Assembly: GCA_002835545.1 (NCBI GenBank)
Contig: PIZK01000003.1
Coordinates: 124,001-188,000, forward strand
Length of the DNA stretch: 64,000 nt
Direction: 5' to 3'
From: Alteromonadales bacterium alter-6D02
GTDB lineage: Bacteria > Pseudomonadota > Gammaproteobacteria > Enterobacterales > Psychrobiaceae
Part shown: piece after piece, positions 35,475 to 44,939 of the stretch
How positions within the stretch are numbered: position 1 is the stretch's first letter
Layout: every line of letters begins with the position of its first letter
Notes under the pieces: generated by a model
Seen by the model: only the letters and a program-made list of their open reading frames with translations
Database searches by the model: none
What the model was told of the DNA's origin: nothing
Program-made: the position numbers and the translations under genes

Positions 35475-35777
35475 GAAAATTCCTTGGTTTAACTAAACAG
35501 CTGTTTTAATTTGTCTCATGTCTAGTGCTCAAATGCAATCGACATTCGTCAAATTCCTTACTATGAATGATACTTACGAGGATTTAAATCCTAAATTAGG
35601 ATGAATCTTATGAGTAAACTGATTGATTTTATCCTAAATAAATCGAATATTTAGTTGATGTTTCAGTATGTGTATTTTGTTTAGACTAAAGTCGTCATAT
35701 TTGTTAATGAAATGTGATTGACACTCCGGCGTATTATAGCCATGCTATAGCCAATCGTTTTTGAAAGTGTTTTTAAT
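35475..35777. promoter_or_regulatory. Divergent aceK-thr promoter region
   Basis: 303 bases between aceK and the threonine leader peptide. On the thr side it contains TTGACA (35718-35723), TATTAT (35732-35737) and the dyad TATAGC-CAT-GCTATA (35735-35749). The spacings do not give one clear promoter, so the exact -35/-10 pair is undecided. The aceK-proximal part is AT-rich, with no element I can name. Confidence 0.4.
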
Positions 35778-35843
35778 ATGTTACGTAACCTGACCACCCA
35801 CATTATCATTACCACCGGAATTATTATCCGGCGGGTTGGGTGA
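35778..35843 (+). CDS. thrL: thr operon leader peptide ThrL
   Basis: A 21-codon open frame that ends 154 bases before thrA. Ten of its 21 residues are Thr (4) or Ile (6), in clusters LTTH, III, TTG and III. These are the two amino acids that regulate the thr operon by attenuation in enteric bacteria. Ribosome stalling at these codons in shortage would free the antiterminator: GCGGGTT at 35831-35837, at the end of the peptide gene, is complementary to AACCCGC at 35873-35879 in the terminator stem. It was found by reading the DNA upstream of thrA, since it is too short for a standard gene call. Confidence 0.88.
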   Translation: MLRNLTTHIIITTGIIIRRVG

Positions 35844-35871
35844 GCGCGTTTATAACACATTAAACACAGCT

Positions 35872-35903
35872 AAACCCGCGCCCTAACAGACGCGGGTTTT
35901 TTT
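35872..35903 (+). terminator. Threonine operon attenuator
   Basis: Stem AAACCCGCG (35872-35880) with CGCGGGTTT (35891-35899), 10-base loop and a run of seven T. It lies between thrL and thrA, and its left arm can instead pair with 35831-35837 as antiterminator. Confidence 0.9.
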
Positions 35904-35997
35904 ATCTTTATTGGATTAGTTTTTTACTGTTGTAGAAATTTTAAGTGAGTAACTTGCATAGCAAGGCACTGATGGGATACGTCTTGGGAGAGATGAC

Positions 35998-38469
35998 ATG
36001 CGAGTGATGAAGTTTGGTGGTTCGAGTTTAGCCGACCTAGAAAGAGTTGAGCGTGTAGCCGACATATTGGTTGAACGTTGTAGCAAAGATCAATTAGCTG
36101 TGGTGCTATCAGCACCGGGTAAAACAACCAATAACATTGTTGAGGCGGTTGACCGTAACAGTGCTGGTGAGTCTGACTCTCAAGCGCTCGAGCGTGTCGA
36201 GTCTACCTTTCAGGGGATTGTTTCTGGGCTTGCCGATAAGTATGACGCTTTTGACCGCACAGCGGTTGATACCGTGTGGCAACAAGAGTCTGAATTATTA
36301 ACTCGCAGCTTAAGCGGTGTTAAATTACTGGCACAATGCCCTGATAATATTCGCGCACAGTTATTAGTTGTTGGTGAGCGTTTATCAATTGCAATAATGG
36401 CTCAGCTATTAACCGCTCGTGGCGTATCAACTGACATCCTTGACCCAAAAGAGTTTATGCATGCTGACTCGAATTATTTAGAAGCTCAAGTTGATATCGA
36501 AGCATCTCGTGCCACTATGGACGCTAAAGATTTATCAACGGCTCGTGTCTGGTTAATGCCGGGCTTTACCGCGGTCAACAGTGAAGGTGAAGTTGTCACT
36601 TTAGGTCGTAACGGTTCAGATTATTCAGCAGCTTGTTTAGCGGCGTGTTTGCGCGCAGATTGTTGTGAAATATGGACTGATGTCGATGGTGTTTATAATG
36701 CCGACCCGCGTTTAGTTAAAGATGCTCAGTTAATCGAGCAACTAAGCTACCAAGAAGCAATGGAGCTATCTTATTTCGGTGCTAAAGTCTTGCATCCAAA
36801 AACAATTGTACCAATCGCTCAATATCATATCCCGTGTTTAATTAAAAATAGCTTTAACCCTGATGCGCCGGGTTCACTCGTTTCAGCAACACGTCAAGAT
36901 GATGAGAATCAAGTGAAAGCGATTTCTAACCTTGATGATATCTCAATGATCAGCGTCTCAGGGCCAGGCATGAAAGGCATGGTCGGTATGGCGAGTCGTA
37001 TTTTTGAAGCTATTTCTTTAGCGGGTGTTTCAATTAGCCTTATCACCCAATCGTCAAGCGAATATAGTATTAGCTTTTGTGTACCGTCGTCAGATCACTT
37101 AGTGGCTAAAAATGCATTAGAAGCTGAGTTTGAATTAGAATTGCGTAGTGATTTACTCGAACCGCTTGAAATTCGTCACCAGTTGGCTATCGTTTCGCTA
37201 ATCGGTGACAGAATGAAAACGGTGCAAGGGGTTGCAGCTAAATTTTTCCAAGCGTTATCTCAAGCGCGTGTGAATGTGGTTGCTATTGCACAAGGCTCTT
37301 CTGAACGTTCAATTTCGACAGTGGTCGACCAACATCGCTGTCCTCGTGCCATCAAAGCGTGTCATCAACGCTTCTTTAACTCACTACAGTACATCGATTT
37401 ATTTTTAGTGGGTTGTGGCAACGTTGGCCAAGAACTATTACAGCAGGTTCATAATCAGCAGGCGTACCTGGCGAAAAAGAACATCGCAATTCGTGTATGT
37501 GGTTTGGCTAACTCACGTCAAATGCTATTAACAACGGAAGGTATAGACACCGCATCATGGCAAGAACAGCTAAGTGCAACTGAGCAAGGCTATGATGTGC
37601 ATAAGCTGATTAGTTTTGCTAAAGAAAATCACTTGCTTAACCCGCTAGTGGTTGATTGTACAAGTAGTCAAACGATTGCAGATCAATATGTTTCGTTATT
37701 AGAAGCTGGCTTCCACGTGGTGACGCCAAATAAAAAGGCGAATACAGCTTCACAGGATTACTATCACCAATTACGCAAGGCGGCACTGGTTAAGCGTCGT
37801 CGCTTTTTATATGAGACAACCGTCGGTGCTGGTTTGCCAGTGATTGATAACCTGCAAAACTTACTAAGTGCAGGTGACGAGCTAAATCGCTTTAGTGGGA
37901 TTTTGTCTGGTTCATTATCATTTATTTTTGGCAAACTTGATGAGGGAATGACGTTATCGCAAGCAACAGCCATCGCTAAAGAGAATTGTTTTACAGAACC
38001 CGATCCTCGTGACGACTTAAGTGGTATGGACGTTGCGCGTAAAGTCCTTATTCTTGCCCGTGAGTCAGGCATGGAACTTGAACTTGAAGACATTGAAGTA
38101 GAGTCTGTGTTACCTGCTGACTTTGACGCGTCGGGTTCTATCTCGGAGTTTATGACTAACCTTCCGCAAGCTGATGCAATGATCGCTAAGCGAATTGCAG
38201 CAGCAAAAGAGCAGGGCAAGGTACTGCGCTATGTCGGTAGTATTGAAGGCGAAGATGAGACACGTGTCTGTAAAGTAGAAATTCAGGAAGTGGCGAGTGA
38301 TGAGCCATTATATGGTGTTAAAGGGGGCGAAAATGCGCTGGCATTTTATTCACGTTATTATCAACCACTTCCTTATGTGTTACGTGGCTATGGCGCGGGC
38401 AACGCGGTAACAGCAGCAGGAGTTTTTGCTGATATGCTACGTACTTTAGCGTGGCAACGAGAGGTTTAA
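35998..38469 (+). CDS. thrA: Bifunctional aspartokinase I / homoserine dehydrogenase I ThrA
   Basis: ThrA catalyses the first and third steps from aspartate to threonine: aspartate phosphorylation and NADPH reduction of aspartate semialdehyde. The 823-residue fusion has the aspartokinase domain (about 1-290, opening [17 protein letters not shown], with [12 protein letters not shown]), two ACT domains (about 310-455) that bind the feedback inhibitor threonine, and the homoserine dehydrogenase domain (about 460-815), with [14 protein letters not shown] for NADP binding and [19 protein letters not shown]. It is the first structural gene after the thr attenuator. thrB starts on the base after its stop. 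Confidence 0.97.
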   Translation: MRVMKFGGSSLADLERVERVADILVERCSKDQLAVVLSAPGKTTNNIVEAVDRNSAGESDSQALERVESTFQGIVSGLADKYDAFDRTAVDTVWQQESELLTRSLSGVKLLAQCPDNIRAQLLVVGERLSIAIMAQLLTARGVSTDILDPKEFMHADSNYLEAQVDIEASRATMDAKDLSTARVWLMPGFTAVNSEGEVVTLGRNGSDYSAACLAACLRADCCEIWTDVDGVYNADPRLVKDAQLIEQLSYQEAMELSYFGAKVLHPKTIVPIAQYHIPCLIKNSFNPDAPGSLVSATRQDDENQVKAISNLDDISMISVSGPGMKGMVGMASRIFEAISLAGVSISLITQSSSEYSISFCVPSSDHLVAKNALEAEFELELRSDLLEPLEIRHQLAIVSLIGDRMKTVQGVAAKFFQALSQARVNVVAIAQGSSERSISTVVDQHRCPRAIKACHQRFFNSLQYIDLFLVGCGNVGQELLQQVHNQQAYLAKKNIAIRVCGLANSRQMLLTTEGIDTASWQEQLSATEQGYDVHKLISFAKENHLLNPLVVDCTSSQTIADQYVSLLEAGFHVVTPNKKANTASQDYYHQLRKAALVKRRRFLYETTVGAGLPVIDNLQNLLSAGDELNRFSGILSGSLSFIFGKLDEGMTLSQATAIAKENCFTEPDPRDDLSGMDVARKVLILARESGMELELEDIEVESVLPADFDASGSISEFMTNLPQADAMIAKRIAAAKEQGKVLRYVGSIEGEDETRVCKVEIQEVASDEPLYGVKGGENALAFYSRYYQPLPYVLRGYGAGNAVTAAGVFADMLRTLAWQREV

Positions 38470-39432
38470 ATGACTATTAGAGTTTATGCGCCAGCATCAA
38501 TGGGCAATGTCAGTGTTGGCTTTGATGTTCTTGGCGGCGCATTAGCGCCAATTGATGGTAGCTTGCTGGGGGATTGCGTTAGCTTGGCCGAGGTAGAGCA
38601 AGGTATTGAGGTAAGCACCATTGGTAAGTTTGCGCATAAGTTGCCAAGCGACCCGAAGCAAAATATTTTGTACGATTGTGCCGTTGCTTACCAAAAAGAG
38701 CTAACTCAGTTAGGTAAACCATTTAAAGGCGTTAGCCTTGTGCTAGAGAAAGAACTTCCTGTTGGCAGTGGTCTAGGTTCTAGCGCTTCCTCTGTGGTTG
38801 CGGCTCTTTATGGCCTTAATGAGTTTTATGATAACGCATTATCTAAAAACCAATTATTGTTACTGATGGGGCAATTAGAAGGACAAATCAGCGGAAGCGT
38901 TCACTTTGATAATGTCGCGCCAAGTTACCTTGGTGGTTTACAGCTGATGGTAGAACGTGATGATGTATTATGTTCAACTATCCCAAGCTTCGATGATTGG
39001 TATTGGGTTGTGGCTTTTTCCGGTGCGAAAGTCTCAACCGCTGAGGCGCGTGCATTAATGCCAAACCAAGTGGAGTTAAAAACAGCACTTAAATTTGGTC
39101 AAAACTTAGCGGCATTTATTGACGCCAGCCACCGAGGTAATAGTGACTTGGCAGCGAGCTTGCTGGTGGATATTATCGCTGAGCCAGTGCGTGCCCCATT
39201 AATCCCAGGCTTTGTCGAAAGTAAGAATGCGATGCTTGAATTAGGCGCTATGGCCAGCGGAATCAGTGGTAGTGGTCCAACACTGTTTGCGGTAACAACA
39301 GATTTAGCTAAAGCACAGCAATTACAAGATTATTTACAACAAAACTATATTCAAAATGATGATGGCTTTAGCCATATCTGTAAACTAGATACTCTAGGTG
39401 CCCGTAGGGAGGCGTTACGTGGAACTGTATAA
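38470..39432 (+). CDS. thrB: Homoserine kinase ThrB
   Basis: ThrB phosphorylates homoserine with ATP, the fourth step to threonine. The 320-residue GHMP kinase begins MTIRVYAPASMGNVSVGFDVLGGAL. Its ATP-binding loop is LPVGSGLGSSASSVVAALYGLNEF near residue 95, and the third motif is GAMASGISGSGPTLFAV near 255. The start follows the thrA stop directly, and the end overlaps thrC by 14 bases, so the three genes are tightly coupled. Length and motifs are normal. Confidence 0.97.
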   Translation: MTIRVYAPASMGNVSVGFDVLGGALAPIDGSLLGDCVSLAEVEQGIEVSTIGKFAHKLPSDPKQNILYDCAVAYQKELTQLGKPFKGVSLVLEKELPVGSGLGSSASSVVAALYGLNEFYDNALSKNQLLLLMGQLEGQISGSVHFDNVAPSYLGGLQLMVERDDVLCSTIPSFDDWYWVVAFSGAKVSTAEARALMPNQVELKTALKFGQNLAAFIDASHRGNSDLAASLLVDIIAEPVRAPLIPGFVESKNAMLELGAMASGISGSGPTLFAVTTDLAKAQQLQDYLQQNYIQNDDGFSHICKLDTLGARREALRGTV

Positions 39433-40696
39433 TTTAAAAAAGAATGAACAACGTGTAACTTTTGCGCAAGCAGTTAAGTTAGGATTAGGAGACAATCAAG
39501 GCTTATTCTTTCCAAGCCATATTCCTACGTTAGGTAATATTGATGAGCTATTAGCTAAAGACTTTGTTAGTCGAAGTGTTGATATTTTAGATGCCTTTTT
39601 AGGTGATGAACTAGGCAGTGATACTGTTGAAAGCATGGTACGCAGCGCATTTAATTTCCCATTGGCGGTCGAAAAAGTTAAAGATCAAACCTATGCATTA
39701 GAATTAACGCATGGCCCGACATTAGCGTTTAAAGACTTTGGCGCTCGTTTTCTTGCTCAGTGTTTAAATCATTTATGCAAAGATGAGAAAGCGACGATCT
39801 TAACGGCGACTTCTGGTGATACCGGTGCTGCTGTTGCGCATGCTTTTTATGGGCTAGATAATATCAATGTTGCGGTACTTTACCCGAAAGGGAAGATTAG
39901 CGTTCTCCAAGAAAAGTTATTCTGTACCTTAGGTAAAAACATTCATACTTACGCTGTAACAGGTCGCTTTGATGACTGCCAGCAATTAGTTAAAGATGCC
40001 TTTGATGATTTAGAGTTAAAAGAAGCGATTAGCTTAAATTCAGCTAACTCAATTAACATTGCTCGTCTACTAGCTCAAATCTGCTACTACTTTGAAGCGG
40101 TTGCGAAAGTGCCGGCCAGTGAACGTAAAAACTTAGTGGTTAGTGTACCAAGTGGTAACTTTGGTGACTTAACTGCAGGTATGTTAGCAAAAGCACTGGG
40201 CTTACCGATTAAACGCTTTATTGCAGCAACGAATCTTAATGATACTGTGCCGCGTTATTTAGAAACGGGCGAATGGGCACCGACACCAACAGTGGCTACT
40301 CGTTCAAATGCAATGGATGTATCAGCACCTAATAATTGGCCACGTATTGAAGAGCTACTTAAAACACAGTTCTGGGACAAGTCATTAATCACCGGTGTGA
40401 AAGTTGATGAAGAGCAAACAGTGGCTGGCCTAAAAGCCTTATATGAAGAAGACTATTTATGTGAGCCCCATGGCGCAATTGCAGCGTTTGCTTTAGATAA
40501 TGAATTAAAAGCAGATGAAACAGGCATCTTTTTATGTACTGCTCATCCGTCGAAATTCCAAGAATCGGTGGAAGAGATCTTAAATATTCATGTCATGTTA
40601 CCAAAAGCATTGGCAGATGTGGCGGATAAAGAGATTTTATCATTAGACATTGATGCGAATTTTGCCCAGCTTCGCGGTCATTTAATGGCAATTTAA
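39419..40696 (+). CDS. thrC: Threonine synthase ThrC
   Basis: ThrC converts phosphohomoserine to threonine with pyridoxal phosphate. I start at GTG 39419: AGGGAGG lies six bases upstream and the protein then opens MELYNLKKNEQRVTFAQAV, matching the Escherichia coli N-terminus. The frame extends 21 bases further to 39398, which adds residues foreign to the family. The 425-residue chain contains HGPTLAFKDFGARFLAQ with the cofactor Lys, LTATSGDTGAAVAHAF, and VPSGNFGDLTAGMLAKALGLP. It is the last gene of the operon and a hairpin follows. Confidence 0.96.
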   Translation: MELYNLKKNEQRVTFAQAVKLGLGDNQGLFFPSHIPTLGNIDELLAKDFVSRSVDILDAFLGDELGSDTVESMVRSAFNFPLAVEKVKDQTYALELTHGPTLAFKDFGARFLAQCLNHLCKDEKATILTATSGDTGAAVAHAFYGLDNINVAVLYPKGKISVLQEKLFCTLGKNIHTYAVTGRFDDCQQLVKDAFDDLELKEAISLNSANSINIARLLAQICYYFEAVAKVPASERKNLVVSVPSGNFGDLTAGMLAKALGLPIKRFIAATNLNDTVPRYLETGEWAPTPTVATRSNAMDVSAPNNWPRIEELLKTQFWDKSLITGVKVDEEQTVAGLKALYEEDYLCEPHGAIAAFALDNELKADETGIFLCTAHPSKFQESVEEILNIHVMLPKALADVADKEILSLDIDANFAQLRGHLMAI

Positions 40697-40726
40697 TTCA
40701 CTGTTAGCTGGTGTGGAAATATAACA

Positions 40727-40762
40727 AGCGAATAGCCATTTCAATTGGTTATTCGCTTTTTT
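40727..40762 (+). terminator. Rho-independent terminator after thrC
   Basis: 12-base-pair stem with one G-U pair (40727-40738 and 40746-40757) and a run of six T. Confidence 0.88.
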
Positions 40763-40771
40763 AATGCGTAA

Positions 40772-40981
40772 CTAAACGGCAACGACGTCTGTCGCGTGCG
40801 GTCCTTTAGGTCCATCGGAAATGGTAAATCGCACGGTCTGACCGTCTTCTAAGGTCTTGTAACCATCATCTTGAATCCCGCTAAAGTGAACAAAAAGATC
40901 GGGTCCATTGGCTTGTTCAATAAAGCCAAAACCTTTTGAGCAATTAAAGAATTTAACCTTTCCATGTAAAATATCTGCCAT
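40772..40981 (-). CDS. Cold shock protein (CspA family)
   Basis: A 69-residue single-stranded nucleic-acid-binding protein with one cold-shock domain. RNP1 is KGFGFIE near residue 16 and RNP2 is LFVHFS near residue 28. It probably acts as an RNA chaperone that melts secondary structure. The loop before RNP1 reads [10 protein letters not shown], with Cys where most homologues have a charged or polar residue. The 199 bases upstream, up to the next gene, are long enough for the extended 5' leader typical of cold-regulated csp genes, but I cannot identify a cold box. It is convergent with thrC. Which csp paralogue this is cannot be stated. Confidence 0.93.
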   Translation of the reverse strand: MADILHGKVKFFNCSKGFGFIEQANGPDLFVHFSGIQDDGYKTLEDGQTVRFTISDGPKGPHATDVVAV

Positions 40982-41180
40982 CAGATTCCCTTTAAAACTT
41001 TTAGAGACTTTAGTCTAGTAACTGTTGTGTATTAACGATAAGTTAATTTTGATCATTTTTCAAATGATTCTAGTGTATCGAGTGGCTGGATCAGTTTGTT
41101 ACAATTTTTACTCGCATAACATTTTCAATCCGATACAATCTTGCCTTCGGAAAAATAATTAGAATTAATAAGGATATATC

Positions 41181-42647
41181 TTGAAAATCAGATCGATATT
41201 AAACCTTTCATTGTTACTAGGCGTTATGGGCCTCAGTTGGAGCCATGACTCACAAGCTCAAGATAATCAGAAGAAACCATCACTTAGTTTAGATTCGTGT
41301 TTTGTTGACGGTGTGAAAACACAGCTTAAATGTGGTTCATTGACTGTGCCAGAAGATTGGACTAAGCCCCAGGGAGCAACTCTTGGAGTGCATGTTATCG
41401 TCGTCAACGCTATTTCTACAACGCCTAAAAAAGATCCATTATTTTTGTTAATGGGCGGTCCCGGTCAAGCGAGCTCAGAATTAACCGGCATGTTGATTAA
41501 AATCTTCAGAGAAACTCGAGAAAATCGTGATCTAGTGTTAATCGACCAACGCGGGACTGGTAAATCGAATCCTCTACTTTGTGAAGACTCACAGGCAAAT
41601 CCATACAGTGATGTATTTGCAGACTTTGATGTATCAGATGTCAACAAATGTCTTGAGAGCTATGATCACGACCTAGCTCAGTACAATACTAATAATGCGG
41701 TACTTGACTTTGAAGCGGTACGTGAAGCATTAGGTTATGAACAAATCAACCTTTACGGAATCTCTTATGGCTCACGTGCAGCGATGGTTTATATGCGCGA
41801 AAAGCCACAAGCGTTACGCTCGGTTATTCTTGATGGCGTGGTTCCCCCTCAAATTGCTGTTGGCCCGATGGGTGCTGAAGCAGCACGCTCATTTGATTTG
41901 CTCATTGAGCAATGTCATCAAGAAGATAAGTGTCGTCAAAAGTATCCAAATTTACGTCAAGATTACCTCACAGTTCGCAGTGAACTTGAACAACAAACGA
42001 TTGAGACGGTCATTGATCACCCTGTCACAGATAAACCAGTGACGTTAAAAGTAGATACCGCTAAATTCATCGGGACGTTGCATTCGTTAATGTACAGTAC
42101 AGGGCAACGCGAGTTGATCCCGTTTGTTATTGAGCAGTTTGCATTAAAAAATTATAAGCCACTGAGTGGACTAATTGCCGCTAGTCAAGAACCACAATCT
42201 AAGATTTACACTGGGCTTCATTTTAATATTATCTGTAACGAAGATATCCCTCGTGCTGATGCAGCGTTATTAGCTAAAGATAAAGAAAATTCATTTTCAG
42301 GTCAGCACTCTATGTCTGGATTGAACATGGTCTGTCAACACTGGCCTAAGTTTGACGCGCCAGCTAATTTTGGTGACCAAGTGGTTTCCGACATTCCAAC
42401 ACTATTACTATCGGGTGAGTTAGACCCTGTAACCCCACCAGCGTGGGCTGATTTAGCAGCAAAGGGTTTGTCAGTTCATAAGCATTATGTGGCTAAAAAA
42501 GCAGGGCATGGTTTAGTTACTCAAACGTGTGCTGGAAAGATGATTGCGCAATATATTGATAAAGTATCATTTGATGATATTGATGATAGCTGTTTAGACG
42601 AGCAGCCTGTTCCTGGCTTCTTAATGAATAACAACGGTAACTGGTAG
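41181..42647 (+). CDS. Exported alpha/beta hydrolase, S33 tripeptidyl/prolyl aminopeptidase-like
   Basis: A 488-residue alpha/beta hydrolase with an N-terminal signal peptide (about residues 1-26, ending SQA). The oxyanion block FLLMGGPGQASSE, nucleophile elbow YGISYGSRAAMVYM, Asp in LLSGELDPVTPPAWADLA and His in AKKAGHGLVTQTC form the complete S33/TAP-like triad. Such enzymes release N-terminal residues or short peptides from oligopeptides; the substrate here is unknown. Translation starts at TTG 41181 behind AAGGAT (spacing about 4). An ABC ATPase gene begins 8 bases after the stop, so the three genes form an operon, linking the enzyme to the ABC pair. Confidence 0.88.
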   Translation: MKIRSILNLSLLLGVMGLSWSHDSQAQDNQKKPSLSLDSCFVDGVKTQLKCGSLTVPEDWTKPQGATLGVHVIVVNAISTTPKKDPLFLLMGGPGQASSELTGMLIKIFRETRENRDLVLIDQRGTGKSNPLLCEDSQANPYSDVFADFDVSDVNKCLESYDHDLAQYNTNNAVLDFEAVREALGYEQINLYGISYGSRAAMVYMREKPQALRSVILDGVVPPQIAVGPMGAEAARSFDLLIEQCHQEDKCRQKYPNLRQDYLTVRSELEQQTIETVIDHPVTDKPVTLKVDTAKFIGTLHSLMYSTGQRELIPFVIEQFALKNYKPLSGLIAASQEPQSKIYTGLHFNIICNEDIPRADAALLAKDKENSFSGQHSMSGLNMVCQHWPKFDAPANFGDQVVSDIPTLLLSGELDPVTPPAWADLAAKGLSVHKHYVAKKAGHGLVTQTCAGKMIAQYIDKVSFDDIDDSCLDEQPVPGFLMNNNGNW

Positions 42648-42655
42648 GACATAAC

Positions 42656-43390
42656 ATGTTAAAAGTAGATAATTTATCGAAAAAATTTGGTGACTTCACC
42701 GCCGTTGAGTCGATTTCTTTTGAGGCAAAAGATGGCGAGATCACCGGAATCTTAGGGCCTAATGGTGCGGGTAAAACAACTTGTTTACGGATTTTATATG
42801 GTTTATTGAAAGCCAATACTGGGGCTGCATTTATCGACAAAATTAATGTCGATGAGTCACCGCTAGAGGCTCGAAAGTCCTTAGGTATTTTCCCCGATCA
42901 GTTTGGTATGAGTGAACGACTAACGGCTCGAGAGCAAGTTGAATATTTTGCACAAATGCACGGGTTAACTGGAAAGGCACTTAATCAAGCGTTAGATCGC
43001 GTGATGAGCGATCTTGATATGACAGAGATTGCTGACCGTAAAACAGAAGGCTTTTCTCAAGGTCAACGAATGAAAGTAACCTTGGCACAAGCGTTAGTTC
43101 ATCGACCGCAAAACTTAGTGCTTGATGAACCGACCCGAGGATTAGACGTGATGAGTACTCGGTTGTTACGTGAACAGTTACTGGCATTAAAAGCCCAAGG
43201 ACATTGCATTCTATTTTCGAGCCACGTGATGCAAGAAGTCGCTGCGTTGTGTGACAAGGTGATTGTGGTGGCTAAGGGGCGAGTGGTTGCCCAGGGGTCA
43301 CCGCAAGAGCTGTGCGATTTGGCTGGTAAAGAGCAACTCGAAGATGCGTTTGTAGCAATTATTGGTAGTGATGAAGGGGTAGCGGCATAA
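42656..43390 (+). CDS. ABC transporter ATP-binding protein (NatA-like)
   Basis: A 244-residue ATPase of the ABC-2 exporter type. Walker A is GPNGAGKTT near residue 38, the signature is FSQGQRMKVTLAQAL near 132, and Walker B is NLVLDEPTRGLDV near 155, with the switch His in FSSHVMQEV. The sequence resembles NatA of the Bacillus sodium exporter NatAB, but the substrate cannot be inferred with confidence. The gene lies between the S33 hydrolase (8-base gap) and the permease (stop overlaps its start by 1 base), so it is the motor of that permease. Confidence 0.9.
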   Translation: MLKVDNLSKKFGDFTAVESISFEAKDGEITGILGPNGAGKTTCLRILYGLLKANTGAAFIDKINVDESPLEARKSLGIFPDQFGMSERLTAREQVEYFAQMHGLTGKALNQALDRVMSDLDMTEIADRKTEGFSQGQRMKVTLAQALVHRPQNLVLDEPTRGLDVMSTRLLREQLLALKAQGHCILFSSHVMQEVAALCDKVIVVAKGRVVAQGSPQELCDLAGKEQLEDAFVAIIGSDEGVAA

Positions 43391-44553
43391 TGAGCGTTTT
43401 TAAAGGATTAGTCGTTAAAGAGTTTCGCGAAGCGTTTCGTGATCGTCGTGCTATTATGGCGGCGCTATTTGCGGTGGTTTCAGGCCCCCTAATTATGGCC
43501 GCTGTTTTTATGTTTCAAATTGAAGAAGCTATAGAAACTAAAGATAGTTATATCGAATATGTTGGGGCAGAAAATGCGCCAAAGTTGGTTGAATTTTTAA
43601 AAGCTAAACAAATTCTTTCGATCGAAAACGTGCCAGAGAAAGAAGCGGAGAAGTGGCAAAAGCGTCAAGTCGTATTGACTATACCTGAAGACTTTAGTGA
43701 AAATATGTCACAGGGTAAAACTGTTGAGATAACCCTAAAAGCTGATTATAGTAATAAAAACTTGGGCACTACCCTTAAACATATTGAAGGGATAATAGCT
43801 GCTTATAGCAGTCAGGTCGGTTCTGTGCGTTTGCTGATGCGCGGTATTGACCCGCGAATTACCCAGCCAATTTCAATTACGGTGCAAGATACGGCAACAC
43901 CAGAGTCTAAAAGTGGCTTGTTAATGGGCATTGTGGGTATGTTCATTATGATGGCGTTATTTACTGCATCAATGACCGCATCAATCGATACCAGTGCCGG
44001 TGAACGTGAGCGCCATTCGTTAGAGTTGATTCTATGTCAACCAGTGTCTACCACTAAGATTGTGCTATCTAAAGTAGCTTGTGTCAGCGTTTATGCTGCG
44101 ATTGCTTCGGTGTTAACCATGTTTGCAATGACGTTTACCATGACCATGTTGCCGTTAGAAAAGTTAGGTATCTCTATTGTTGTTGATCCGTTAACCATGA
44201 TAATCATTGCCGCGATGATTATTCCACTGGCTTATTTGGCGAGTATTGCCCAGTTATTTTTTGCCTACAGAGCAAAAAGTTTTAAAGAGGCACAATCATA
44301 CCTTTCAATGATTTTAATTTTGCCAATGCTTGTCCCGATGGCAATCACTTTCATGCCGCATAAGCCTGAGTGGTTAAATAACCTGCCATTAGCGGGCCAC
44401 AGTATTATTATGGAAGAGCTATATAAAGGTCAGAGCCTTGATGTGATGGCGTTTGTATTAACAAATATTGCTACGATTGTGATCTCGGTTGCGATGACTT
44501 TTTTATTAGCAAAATCACTGCGTTCAGAAAAAGTCGTACTCGCGTTAAATTAA
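43390..44553 (+). CDS. ABC-2 type permease (NatB-like)
   Basis: A 387-residue ABC-2 permease with one N-terminal helix (about 22-42), an extracytoplasmic region of about 120 residues, and five helices after about residue 175. The region between residues 195 and 215 reads SIDTSAGERERHSLELILCQPVS, the NatB/YhaP-like signature with the coupling segment. It pairs with the ATPase encoded immediately upstream. Export of sodium, drugs or peptides are all possible. The neighbouring exported peptidase hints at a peptide-related role, but that is speculation. A strong terminator follows. Confidence 0.88.
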   Translation: MSVFKGLVVKEFREAFRDRRAIMAALFAVVSGPLIMAAVFMFQIEEAIETKDSYIEYVGAENAPKLVEFLKAKQILSIENVPEKEAEKWQKRQVVLTIPEDFSENMSQGKTVEITLKADYSNKNLGTTLKHIEGIIAAYSSQVGSVRLLMRGIDPRITQPISITVQDTATPESKSGLLMGIVGMFIMMALFTASMTASIDTSAGERERHSLELILCQPVSTTKIVLSKVACVSVYAAIASVLTMFAMTFTMTMLPLEKLGISIVVDPLTMIIIAAMIIPLAYLASIAQLFFAYRAKSFKEAQSYLSMILILPMLVPMAITFMPHKPEWLNNLPLAGHSIIMEELYKGQSLDVMAFVLTNIATIVISVAMTFLLAKSLRSEKVVLALN

Positions 44554-44601
44554 TCTAAGAATTTTTTTGCGCCATTACTGTCGCAGATTCGTTTGATATC
44601 G

Positions 44602-44635
44602 AAAGCCAAAATACAGCGTGTATTTTGGCTTTTTT
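44602..44635 (+). terminator. Rho-independent terminator after the ABC permease gene
   Basis: 14-base-pair stem (44602-44615 and 44619-44632) with a 3-base loop and T run. Confidence 0.93.
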
Positions 44636-44762
44636 AATGGGGGTGATAAATATTAAGTTGTCACAAGTGTTAACTTATAGGCTTGTTTGAAAATAATTCA
44701 ATAGCTTAGGTATTTTTTCTTTGCATTTATTCTACGTCACTTGAAAATAATCACTAGCTTTT

Positions 44763-44778
44763 TGTGAGGGCATTCACA
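44763..44778. promoter_or_regulatory. CRP-binding site TGTGA-N6-TCACA
   Basis: TGTGAGGGCATTCACA matches both CRP half-sites perfectly and is extended to TTGTGA/TCACAA. Its centre is about 38-41 bases before the start predicted from TATAAA (44796-44801), the spacing of a class II activator site. Confidence 0.75.
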
Positions 44779-44939
44779 ATTAAGAGTTAGTTTTGTATAA
44801 AAAATGAGATTTGCCTCGTAAAATGCGCCCGCTTTAAGTCATACGCTAAGCTATGCTTACAGTATCAGGGAATGATGATATGGAGTGTTTTCACTCAGAC
44901 TGTCCAAGGATCCGATAATTAGTTAATTAAGAGATTATT

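Larger units (their letters stand above)
44554..44939. promoter_or_regulatory. 5' region of the TonB-dependent receptor gene
   Basis: 386 bases: the terminator of the ABC operon at 44602-44635, the CRP-like site at 44763-44778, a TATAAA at 44796-44801 that could be the -10, and then about 135 bases of probable untranslated leader. No known riboswitch fold is recognised in that leader. Confidence 0.55.

Noticed and set aside
42649-42661. GACATAACATGTT as a further copy of the dyad
   Set aside because: It has two mismatches and covers the start codon of the ABC ATPase gene inside an operon, so chance is the simpler explanation.
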